Shown one piece after another: positions 52,074 to 61,200 of a stretch of 64,000 nt of DNA (positions are counted from its first letter, which is position 1; each line of letters begins with the position of its first letter). Below the pieces are notes generated by a model. It was not told where the DNA came from. It did not search any database and saw only the letters and a program-made list of their open reading frames with translations. Source of the stretch: a bacterium (GTDB lineage Bacteria; Acidobacteriota; Polarisedimenticolia; Polarisedimenticolales; Polarisedimenticolaceae). Location of the stretch: contig JAAELQ010000146.1 of NCBI GenBank assembly GCA_024226515.1, forward strand, positions 89,338 through 153,337, in the 5' to 3' direction. A program made the position numbers and the translations under genes.

Positions 52074-52574
52074 ATGAAGAAGAAGATGCTAATCGGTGCT
52101 GCCTTGACTGCGACGATTGCCGGTGGGCTGGCTTTCAACGCGATGGGTGGAGCTCGCTGGGTCGACTCCACGGGAGTTCGCGGCACGGAGCGCCTGGTGC
52201 GCAGCCAGATCGCGACCTACTGGGACGCTCGCGTCGCCGCCAACGTCGACGTGATGTCCAAGTTCCGTCATCCCGAGCAGTCCGCGACGATGGACCCGGG
52301 AATGCTGCAGACCGAGAAGTACGAGATCCGGGAGATCGTGGTCGACGGCGACGAGGCTGTCGCCCAGGTGGTCGCCACGACGCGACTCAAGCACCCGATG
52401 TTCGCGGAACGTCTGCGAAAGATCGAAATGGCCGATCTGTGGGTCCGGCACGAAGGCGCCTGGGTGCGCAAGCCGGCTCCGGTCACGCTGGGCCAGGCCG
52501 TAAAAGCCGTCGAGGCTCGTCAAGCCGAGGCGTTGGCCGCTGCGCAAGCCGAACAGGCTGTCGCAACTGAATAA
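52074..52574 (+). CDS. Protein B2: small membrane-anchored NTF2-like protein, paralogue of B1
   Basis: 166 residues. An N-terminal hydrophobic segment (MLIGAALTATIAGGLAFNAM) is followed by the NTF2-like domain (RSQIATYWDARVAANVDVMS, YEIREIVVDGDEAVAQVVAT, DLWVRHEGAWVRK) and a C-terminal Ala/Glu/Gln helix (about 145-166) absent from B1. ATG start with GAGAGGA about 9 nt upstream. Three bp after A2, repeating the A-B coupling of cassette 1. Confidence 0.82.
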   Translation: MKKKMLIGAALTATIAGGLAFNAMGGARWVDSTGVRGTERLVRSQIATYWDARVAANVDVMSKFRHPEQSATMDPGMLQTEKYEIREIVVDGDEAVAQVVATTRLKHPMFAERLRKIEMADLWVRHEGAWVRKPAPVTLGQAVKAVEARQAEALAAAQAEQAVATE

Positions 52575-52637
52575 GTGTTCTACGGCGCTCCGGGCTTCCT
52601 GCGAATTGTCCCAGGGCGCGATCAACTAACTAACTCT

Positions 52638-52657
52638 GGGTGGACAACCAGCCACCC
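52638..52657 (+). promoter_or_regulatory. Stem-loop immediately upstream of the C2 ribosome site
   Basis: Arms GGGTGG and CCACCC with an 8-nt loop; ends 20 nt before the C2 ATG and is followed by AAAGGGGAAGAA. Position and following ribosome site match the element before C1, although the arm sequences differ, so the structure rather than the sequence is conserved. Confidence 0.55.
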
Positions 52658-52677
52658 ACAAGAAAGGGGAAGAACCA

Positions 52678-53754
52678 ATGCGATTCGCTAAGAAGAGTCT
52701 TGTGGCACTCACCATGGTGCTGTTGATGGGAGCCGGCGCGGCGTCGGCCTCCGACCTGAACGAGGTGGCCGCCCTCCTCGTGTACCCCAACGTTGCGGCT
52801 CTGCCGGTCCAGGCGATCGGTGCCGAGTTCGAGACGTTCATCACCATCACCAACACGGGTGCGAGCGATGTCATCGCCCACGCTTCGTACATTGATGGTA
52901 TCTCCTGCTTCGAGTGCAACTTCAGTGTGCCTCTGACGGGTGCCGACACCGAGACGCTGGTCGTGACGACCGACGTCGCGCGTACCGGCATCACGATCCA
53001 GAGCCTCGACGGCACCGTGGATCGTAGCTGCGACCAGCCTTTCGGCATGATGGTTGTCAGCCTCGAGGACGCCACGACCGGTGAGACGCTGACCGACAAC
53101 ATCCTGTTCGGTGAGCAGGTGTTCGTCAACTACACGCAGGGTTTCGCGTTCTCGATCCCGGCCATCCCGTTCCAGGGTATTGCCGGTAACGGCGACCGCA
53201 ACTACGGCTTCAACGATGTTGAGTACAAGGGCTTCCCGCGTCGTCTCGCCGCGGACTTCCTCGCTCCGCACGATCCGAACGGTGCCGCCATCGGCCTGTT
53301 CCTCGCCGAGTTGACCCTGTTCACGCTCGACTTCCAGACGCAGCAGCAGCCGTTCGTCGACTGCCGCATCAACGGTTTCGACGCTGCCGAGAACAACTTC
53401 TCGAACTCCGTCCTGATGGACTGCTGGGACGTGGTTGACCTGTGCCTGGCCGACGCCGAGTTCTGCTACCCGAACCTGGGTGTCGGAGCTGCGACGCCGA
53501 ACAACCCGGCCAACTTCGACACGCACGGCTGGCTCGCCCTCGACTGCGAAGTCAACGGCAAGGACGGCGGCGTGCACGGCGCGATCGTCCAGGTCGCCGA
53601 TCCGAATGTCGACATCGACAAGGACCAGAACCCGAACGAGATCCTCGGCGGATGGGTTGCTTGGGGTCGTCTGCTCTACCAGAGCGCGACTGCCGGCGAC
53701 GCCACGACGCTGCGGGCCAACCCGGGTGCCCCGGGACCGGGTGGCTGGGACTAA
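52678..53754 (+). CDS. Protein C2: secreted eight-cysteine protein, paralogue of C1
   Basis: 358 residues. Signal peptide (MRFAKKSLVALTMVLLMGAG, cleavage near ASASD), then the C-family core: DLNEVAALLVYP, TNTGASDVIAHASYI, CFECNFSVPLTGADTE, AFSIPAIPFQGIAGNGDRN, FNDVEYKGFPRRLAADFLAP, NGFDAAENNFSNS, DLCLADAEFCYPNLG, DTHGWLALDCEVNGKDGGV and WGRLLYQSATAGD, ending PGPGGWD. All eight cysteines are kept. The gene uses more GGT, GCT and CGT codons than its neighbours, which may reflect high expression. It has a strong AAAGGGGAAG ribosome site. Confidence 0.87.
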   Translation: MRFAKKSLVALTMVLLMGAGAASASDLNEVAALLVYPNVAALPVQAIGAEFETFITITNTGASDVIAHASYIDGISCFECNFSVPLTGADTETLVVTTDVARTGITIQSLDGTVDRSCDQPFGMMVVSLEDATTGETLTDNILFGEQVFVNYTQGFAFSIPAIPFQGIAGNGDRNYGFNDVEYKGFPRRLAADFLAPHDPNGAAIGLFLAELTLFTLDFQTQQQPFVDCRINGFDAAENNFSNSVLMDCWDVVDLCLADAEFCYPNLGVGAATPNNPANFDTHGWLALDCEVNGKDGGVHGAIVQVADPNVDIDKDQNPNEILGGWVAWGRLLYQSATAGDATTLRANPGAPGPGGWD

Positions 53755-53770
53755 TAGCCACTTAGTGCTC

Positions 53771-53802
53771 GCTCCGGTTCGCGGGAAACCGCGGACCGGA
53801 GC
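53771..53802 (+). other. Strong hairpin with GAAA tetraloop after C2
   Basis: Arms GCTCCGGTTCGCGG and CCGCGGACCGGAGC: 14 pairs with one G-T wobble, closed by GAAA. It lies 16 nt after the C2 stop and may protect or end the transcript. Confidence 0.6.
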
Positions 53803-53808
53803 GGGACG

Positions 53809-53848
53809 GGTGGGGGAGGGCTGCCGCCTCAGCCCTTCCCTGCCCACC
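53809..53848 (+). terminator. Terminator-like hairpin after C2
   Basis: Arms starting GGTGGG...GGGCT and AGCCC...CCCACC around the loop GCCGCCTC, with a small internal mismatch. It corresponds to the cassette 1 terminator but lacks a T-run, so it may be a partial terminator allowing read-through into C3. Confidence 0.5.
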
Positions 53849-53912
53849 TTCGATCGAGACAGCTAGGCGGATCACCTGGGGGGGTGACGAACTTACACCG
53901 GACGACACCTGC

Positions 53913-55103
53913 ATGAACACCGGCACCACCCACAAGCGAGTCGCCACCGACGCGACCCTCCGGCTCCCCGCCGGACCCGGTGCAAGCTTCACCTCCTCCC
54001 GCGCCGCCCGGCGCACCGCTTCCCGAAAACATTCCGGCACGGCCAAGCTCTCGCGCCTCGGACTCCACGTCCTGACGTTGCTCGCGATCCTGATCGGCCT
54101 GCCCGCCTCCGCCTCGGATCTCAACGAGGTCGCCTCGCTGCTGGTCTACCCGGTGATCGCCGCTTTCGACGGACAGGGCGCCGTCGGCACGACCGAGACG
54201 TTCGTGACCATAACGAACACCGCCCCCTGGGACCTCGTGGCCCACGCCTCGTTCATCAACGGCGACGAGACCGACGCGGACTACTGCTTCGAGTGCAACT
54301 TCGACATCCCGCTGACCGGCGGCGACACCGAGACGCTGGTCATCACGCAGACGCCGACCGGGACCAACATCGGCAGCCTCGACGCCACGCTGTCGCGCAG
54401 CTGCGCGTTCCAGCTCGGCATGCTCGTCGTCAGTCTCGAGGACCCGGACACGGGTGAGACGGTGACGGACAACGTGCTGTTCGGCGAGGAGATCGTCGTC
54501 AACTACACGCAGGGCTACGCATTCTCGATCCCGGCGATCCCGTTCCAGGGCATCGGCGGCAACGGCGACCGCGAGTTCGCCTTCAACGACGTCGAGTACC
54601 GCGGCTTTCCGCGTCGCGTGGCGGCGGACTTCCTGGCACCGAATCACCCGCAGAGCGGCCTGCCGATGTTCACGGCGGAGCTGGTCACGTTCACGCTGGG
54701 ATTCGAGACGCAGCATCCGCCGCTGACCGATTGCCGGGTCAACGGCTTCGACGCCGCCGAGAACAACTTCTCAAACTCGTTCCAGTTCGGATGCTGGACG
54801 ATCCGCGATCTGTGCGACATGGACCCCGAGTTCTGCTGGCCCAATCTGGGCCTGACCCCGGGCATCAGCGACACGCACGGTTGGCTTGCCGTCGACTGTG
54901 ACGTCGACGGTGCCGACGGCGGTGTCCACGGCTCGATCATCCAGATTGCGGACCCCGGCGCCGACATCGACAAGGACGGAAACCCGTTCGAGGCCACGGC
55001 CGGCTCGATGGCCTGGGCCCGGACGCTGTACCAGAGCGGCACGGCCGGGGACGCCACGACGCTCTTTACCAACCCCCCACCGCCTCCCTCCGGAGGCTGG
55101 TAA
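53913..55103 (+). CDS. Protein C3: secreted eight-cysteine protein, third paralogue
   Basis: 396 residues. The N-terminus is longer than in C1 and C2: about 45 polar, Ser/Thr/Arg-rich residues before the hydrophobic core (LGLHVLTLLAILIGLPASAS), so either the signal is unusually long or the true start is internal. The core is conserved (DLNEVASLLVYP, CFECNFDIPLTGGDTE, AFSIPAIPFQGIGGNGDRE, FNDVEYRGFPRRVAADFLAP, NGFDAAENNFSNS, DLCDMDPEFCWPNLG), and it ends PPPPPSGGW. No clear ribosome site and no A or B partner precede it. It is followed by protein D. Confidence 0.84.
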   Translation: MNTGTTHKRVATDATLRLPAGPGASFTSSRAARRTASRKHSGTAKLSRLGLHVLTLLAILIGLPASASDLNEVASLLVYPVIAAFDGQGAVGTTETFVTITNTAPWDLVAHASFINGDETDADYCFECNFDIPLTGGDTETLVITQTPTGTNIGSLDATLSRSCAFQLGMLVVSLEDPDTGETVTDNVLFGEEIVVNYTQGYAFSIPAIPFQGIGGNGDREFAFNDVEYRGFPRRVAADFLAPNHPQSGLPMFTAELVTFTLGFETQHPPLTDCRVNGFDAAENNFSNSFQFGCWTIRDLCDMDPEFCWPNLGLTPGISDTHGWLAVDCDVDGADGGVHGSIIQIADPGADIDKDGNPFEATAGSMAWARTLYQSGTAGDATTLFTNPPPPPSGGW

Positions 55104-55280
55104 ACGACCGGAGACAGCCGTCAGTCCGGAAAACTGGATTTTTCCCGCAAGTCCTTACGATTTTTACAATTGCGGCCAGGAGCCCCGATCCGTAGTCCTG
55201 AACTATGGACGGTCCGGGCAATGTACCCGGGCCGAGGAGAGAGGGTCCGGATCTCCCGGACGCACAGCGAGAGGAAATAC
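55104..55280 (+). other. Gap between C3 and D with hairpins
   Basis: 177 bp. A hairpin with arms GGTCCGGG and CCCGGGCC lies at 55211-55233 (one wobble), preceded by an AT-rich stretch around 55136-55170 and followed by a second small GTCCGG/CCGGAC hairpin near 55247-55262. The ribosome site GAGAGGAAA precedes the D start. No clear promoter could be decided. Confidence 0.45.
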
Positions 55281-58200
55281 ATGTTGCTCACTCCCCCCGG
55301 AGCAAACACTCGTACCATTCTGTCTCATCGTCTGACCCACATCGCCGTTCTGCTCGTCGTTGCCCCGGCCCTGTTGCTGGGCAGCGCGTCGTGCACGAAC
55401 GCCCAGGGACAGGTGCACGACGACGACTCCGCCTGGAGAATCGATCGCGTCGAGACAGCCGCGCAGGTTCAGGCCGGCACCGCACAGACACTCGACGTTG
55501 ACGGTACGGGGTCGGTAACGATCCTCGGGGCGGCGCGTTCGTTCGGTGCGCAGGTCGTCGATCTCCGCGCGGGGACGTTGCCCGGCATCTGGACCACCGA
55601 TAACGACATCCAGTTCCCGCGCGTGCAGTTCGACCTGTTCGACTACGCGGACCTCACGCAGATCACGGATGCGGTCGGAACCTACAATGCCGGCACGGGT
55701 GAGATGCAGGTCACGTTCGACGTGTCCGTCATCGACTCCGACGGCGACGGCGTGGTCGTCGAGGCCGTCCTCTCCACCGAGCGCACGCAGGGCACGAATT
55801 CCGACGGGGGACCGCTGTGCCCGGTGACACAGAACCCTAGCGAGCACCCGGCCTGTCAGGGCCAGCGGCGCGACGCGGTCACCGGCGAGCTGCAGCTGAC
55901 CTGGATCGGTAAGATCCCCGCGGCCTCCGGGACGCTCGTCGACGCGGAACCCATCCTCACCGTGATCAACGCGGTCCTGCTTCCGCAGGACACGGACTTC
56001 GACGGTCTCGAGGACTTCCTCGACAACTGTCCGAACGAAGCCAACCCGGGGCAGGAAGACGGCGACTTCGACGGCGTGGGCGATGCCTGCGACGGCGGCG
56101 GTGGCGAGTCGGACGGCGTGTGGTTCATCCTCTCGGACCCGATCGCCGACCTTCATAGTTATGTGCAGCTGCACGGCGGCAGCACGGACATCGACGATCA
56201 GAATCACCCCGTCACGCCGGCCTCTCCTCCGGCCGACTGGCAGACGTCCGAGAACCTCATCTTCCCGTTGATCCAGCTGAGCCTGTTCGACTGGGTCCAG
56301 ATCACGCAGAGCGGAAGCGCCACCGGAACCCATAACCCGGTCGGTGGAGCGATGACGCTGGACGTCCCCGTGTCGCTGACCGACAGCGACGGCGGCGTGA
56401 CGCCGCTGACGCTGCAATTCACCACCGGCCAGACCAGTGGATCCGACGACGGGCTGCCGGTCTGCTCGATCCCGGTCGCCCCCGGCGACCCGACGGTGTG
56501 TCAGGGTTCGCCGCGCGACGGCGAGGGCTTCTTCCGTCTGGTGTCGATCACCGAGATTCCGATCGCGTCGGACAGCATCGTCAAGGGCCGCGCCCTGCGC
56601 ATGGAGCTCTACGGAGTGATCACGCCGGCCGACGCCGACGTGGACGGCATCGAGGACTTCGCCGACAACTGCCCGCTCGTCTCCAACGCGTCCCAGGCCG
56701 ATGGGGACGGGGACAACGTGGGCGACCTGTGCGATCTCTGCCCGGTTACCGCGGATCCGGCCCAGGAAGATACGGACGACGACGGCGCGGGCGACGCCTG
56801 CGACACCGACGACGACAACGACGGCGTGCCGGACGGCGCCGACAACTGCCCGCTGACCGCCAACCCGGGTCAGGCCGACTTCGACCTGGACGGCCAGGGC
56901 GACGCCTGCGACACCGACCAGGACAGCGACGGCGTCGAGAACGATTCCGACAACTGCCCGAACACGGCGAACCCGCTGCAGACCGACACCGACGCCGACG
57001 GCGCGGGCGACGTCTGCGATCCGTGTCCCGCCGACCCGAACAACGACGCCGATGCCGACACCGTCTGCGGCGACGTGGACAACTGCCCGCTGAACGCCAA
57101 CCTCGGCCAGGCCGATACCGACGCCGACGGCGCGGGCGACCAATGCGACGTCTGCCCGGCGGATGCCGACGACGACCTCGACGCGGACGGCGTCTGCGGC
57201 GACGTGGACAACTGCCCCTCGATCGTCAACGCCGACCAGATCGACACCGACGCGGACGGGCGGGGCGATACGTGCGACGTGTGCGTCGCCGATCCGGACG
57301 ACGACCTCGACGCGGACGGCGTCTGCGGCAACGTGGACAACTGCCCGCTGATTCCGAACCCGGGGCAGGAAGACTGGTGCGACGAGCTGCTCGTCAGCTT
57401 CGGCCCTGCGAGCGCCGCGGTGCCCGAGGGCTTCGCCGGAGACCACGGACTGCTCTACGATCATTCTCGAGGCTACGGCTGGGATCCCGGCCCCGTCGTT
57501 CCGACGCGAGATCGCGACACGGGTGAGCCCCAGGAGCTGGACACGCTCGCCTTCACCACGATCGAACGCACCTGGTACGCCGAAGTTCCCAACGGGGACT
57601 ACGACGTGCGCGTGCTGTCGGGCGACCCGCGCTTCACCTTCGGCCCGCACACCGTGATGGTCGGCGAGATCGCGCTGATCGAGGGCGTGACGACCGATCC
57701 GGCGGAATACGCGGACGAGACGCAGCGCGTCGCGGTTCGTGACGGCCGGCTCGCGATCGACGTCGGCAAGGACGGCGACCTCGCCGCGATCAACATGCTG
57801 CACGCCCTGGAGTCGCTCGAGCGCCCCGCCGGGCTGCTGTCGATCAGCTTCCAGCCGGCCGGCTCGGCCGTTCCGCTGGGCTGGCAGATCGACTCCGGCG
57901 CCGTCTACGACGCGGAACGTGGCTTCGGCTGGAGCGTCGCGATGCAGGCGCGGGAGAGAGGAAAGAACTTCCCGCAGGTCCTCGATGCCTTCGTGTTTAC
58001 CTCCGCCGAGCGTGTGTTCGAGCTGGACCTGCCGGAAGGGTTCTACGATGTCTGGCTGTCGGCCGGTGACGCGAAGTACGCCCTCGGCCCGCACCGCGTG
58101 GTCGTCGAGGGTACGACGGCGGTCGGCGACGAACCGACCGCCGCGGGTGCCTTCCTCGAACGGACCGTCGGCGCGCACGTGACCGACGGCAAGCTGACCG

Positions 58201-61200
58201 TGCGGCTCGGCGGCACGGGCGGGTTGTCCACGCTGAACTACCTGTCGGTCGCTCTGGCGGCGGACGATGCGGACGAGGACGGCGTGAACAACGCGGGCGA
58301 CAACTGCCCGTTCGCCGCCAACGTCGATCAGACGGACCTCGATGCCGATGGACGTGGTGATGCCTGCGACACGGACCTCGACGGTGACGGGCATGCCAAC
58401 GGTGAGGACAACTGCCTGTCCACGCCGAACGCCTCCCAGCTCGACACCGACGCGGACGGCGACGGCGACGCCTGCGACGCGGACCTCGACGGCGACTCGA
58501 CGGACAACGGGGCGGACAACTGTCCCGCCGTGGCCAACGTCGATCAGCAGGACGGCGACGCCGACGGCGTCGGCGATGCCTGCGACAACTGCGCCGCAAC
58601 CGACAACGCCGATCAGGACGACGGGGATGCCGACGGACTGGGCGACGCCTGCGACGCATGCCCCGCCGATTCCGGAAACGACGCCGACGCCGACGGGCTG
58701 TGTGGCGACGTGGACAATTGCCCGCTGGCGTTCAACCCGGACCAGGCCGAGATCTGTGACGTATTGCGCGTGAGCTTCGGCCCGGCCAGCGCCGGCACGC
58801 CGCTGGGCTTCACGCTCGACGACGGCGAGTTCTTCGACCCGGCCCGTACGCTCGGCTGGGACTGGCCCCTGTCGACTCGTGACCGGGATACGGGTGTCGC
58901 GTTGGAGCTCGATACGTTCGCCTTCACGACGGCCCAGCGCACGTGGACGGCCGAGCTCCCGAACGGCGACTACGACCTGCGTGTCGTCACCGGCGACGCC
59001 GCTTTCGGCCTCGGCCCGCATCGCGTGGACCTCGCGGGCGAGCGCGTGATCGACGACGTGTCGACCGACCCCGGCCAGTTCGCCGAGAACACGGTGCCGC
59101 TCGAGGTGCGCAACGGTCGCCTCGAGCTGCAGGTCGGCGGATCGGACGGCCACACGATGCTGAACCTGATCGAGGCCGTCGAGGCCGCTGACGGAACCGC
59201 CGTGCGGTCGATCAACTTCCAGCCGGGCGCCTCGTCGGTGCCCGCCGGCTTCGATGTCGACTCGGGCCTGCCGTTCGATGCCGAACGCGGCCACGGCTGG
59301 GACGCGTCCCATTCACAGCGTGAGCGAGGATTCGACGTCGTCCAGACGCTGGACACGCTCGTCTTCGTGAGCGACGCCTCGACCTGGGAGCTCGAGGTCG
59401 AGCCCGGGTACTACGACGTCTGGCTCGCCATGGGCGATCCGAAGTTCGCCCTGGGGCCGCACCGCGCGGTCGTCGAGGGCGTTACCGTGGTCGACGACGA
59501 GCCGACTGCTGCCGGAGTGCACATCGAGCGCAAGACGACGGTGCACGTGACCGATGGCCGGCTGACGCTGGTCGCGGGCGGAAACGGAAGCGTCAGCGCC
59601 CTGAACTACGTCGCCCTGGCTCCGGCCACGGACGACGTCGACGGTGACGGAACCCCGAACGCCTTCGACAACTGCCCGCTGACGGCAAACCCCGATCAGC
59701 TCGACACCGATACCGACGGCGCGGGCGACGCCTGCGACGCCGACGGTGACGGCGACGGCATCGACGACAACGACGACAACTGCCCCCTGGCCGCCAACGC
59801 CGACCAGGCCGACGGCGATGCCGACGGCCGCGGCGACGCGTGTGACGCGTGTCCCTCGGACCCCGCAGACGATGCGGACGCGGACGGCGTCTGTGCCGAC
59901 GCGGACAACTGTCCGGTGACGTCGAACTCGGATCAGGCCGACGGTGATGCCGACGGCGCGGGCGACGCGTGTGATGCGTGCCCGGCGGACGCCGACGACG
60001 ACGCCGACTCCGACGGCGTGTGTGGCGACGTCGACAACTGCCCGGCGACGTCGAACGCGGACCAGGCCGACGGGGACACCGACGGCTACGGCGATGTATG
60101 CGACGCGTGCCCCGCCGATCCGGGGATCGACGCGGACGCGGACGGAATCTGCGAGTCGGTCGACAACTGTCCGGCCGTCGCGAACGCGGATCAGGCCGAC
60201 TTCGACCTCGACGGTACGGGTGACGTGTGCGATGCCTGCACGGACGGCGACGCCGACGGTGCGGGGGACGCGGGCTTTCCCGCGAACACCTGTGCCGTCG
60301 ACAACTGTCCGGTCATCTCCAACGCGGACCAGGTCGACGGTGACGCCGACGGCGCTGGTGATGCGTGCGACGCCTGCCCGAACGACGCCGACGACGACCT
60401 CGACGCCGACGGTGTCTGCGGCGACGTGGACAACTGCCCGGCCGGTGCCAACCCCGAGCAGGACGACACGGACGCCGACGGCGCGGGCGACGCCTGCGAC
60501 GTCTGCCCGCTCGATGCGGACGACGACGTGGACGGCGACGATACCTGCGGTGACGTCGACAACTGCCCCGAGCAGTACAATCCGTTGCAGTTCGACACCG
60601 ACGGCGACGGACGCGGCAACTCCTGCGACAATTGTCTGCTGGACGCGAACCTCGGCCAGGACGACATGGACAAGGACGGGATCGGCGATGCCTGCGACAA
60701 CTGCCCGTCCGAGTACAACGACAGCCAGTCGGACTTCGACTCCGACGGGACCGGTGACGCCTGTGACAACTGCTTCGCCACTCCGAACCCCGATCAGGCC
60801 GACCAGGACGGCGATGTCGTGGGCGACGCCTGCGATCTCGACGTCGACGGCGACGGAACCGACAACGTAGTCGACAATTGCCCCGAGATCCCGAACGCCG
60901 ATCAGCAGAACACCGACTCGGCGGGCCCCGGGGACGCGTGCAACGACGCGGCGGACGCGGACGGCGACGAGTGGGAGGACGCGGGGGACAACTGCCCGGC
61001 GACCTCCAACGTCGCGCAGGTCGACGGTGACGCCGACGGCCTGGGCGACGTCTGCGACGCCTGCCCGGCGGATCACGATAACGACATCGACGCCGACGGC
61101 GTGTGCGGTGACACGGACAACTGCCCGACGACGCCCAACGCGGATCAGCTCGATACCGACACGGACGGTGCCGGCGACGCCTGCGACGACGACGACGACG

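Noticed and set aside
53913..55103. C3 as a pseudogene because of its long N-terminus and poor ribosome site
   Set aside because: All eight cysteines and the whole conserved core are intact without frameshifts, so it is treated as a functional gene with uncertain start.
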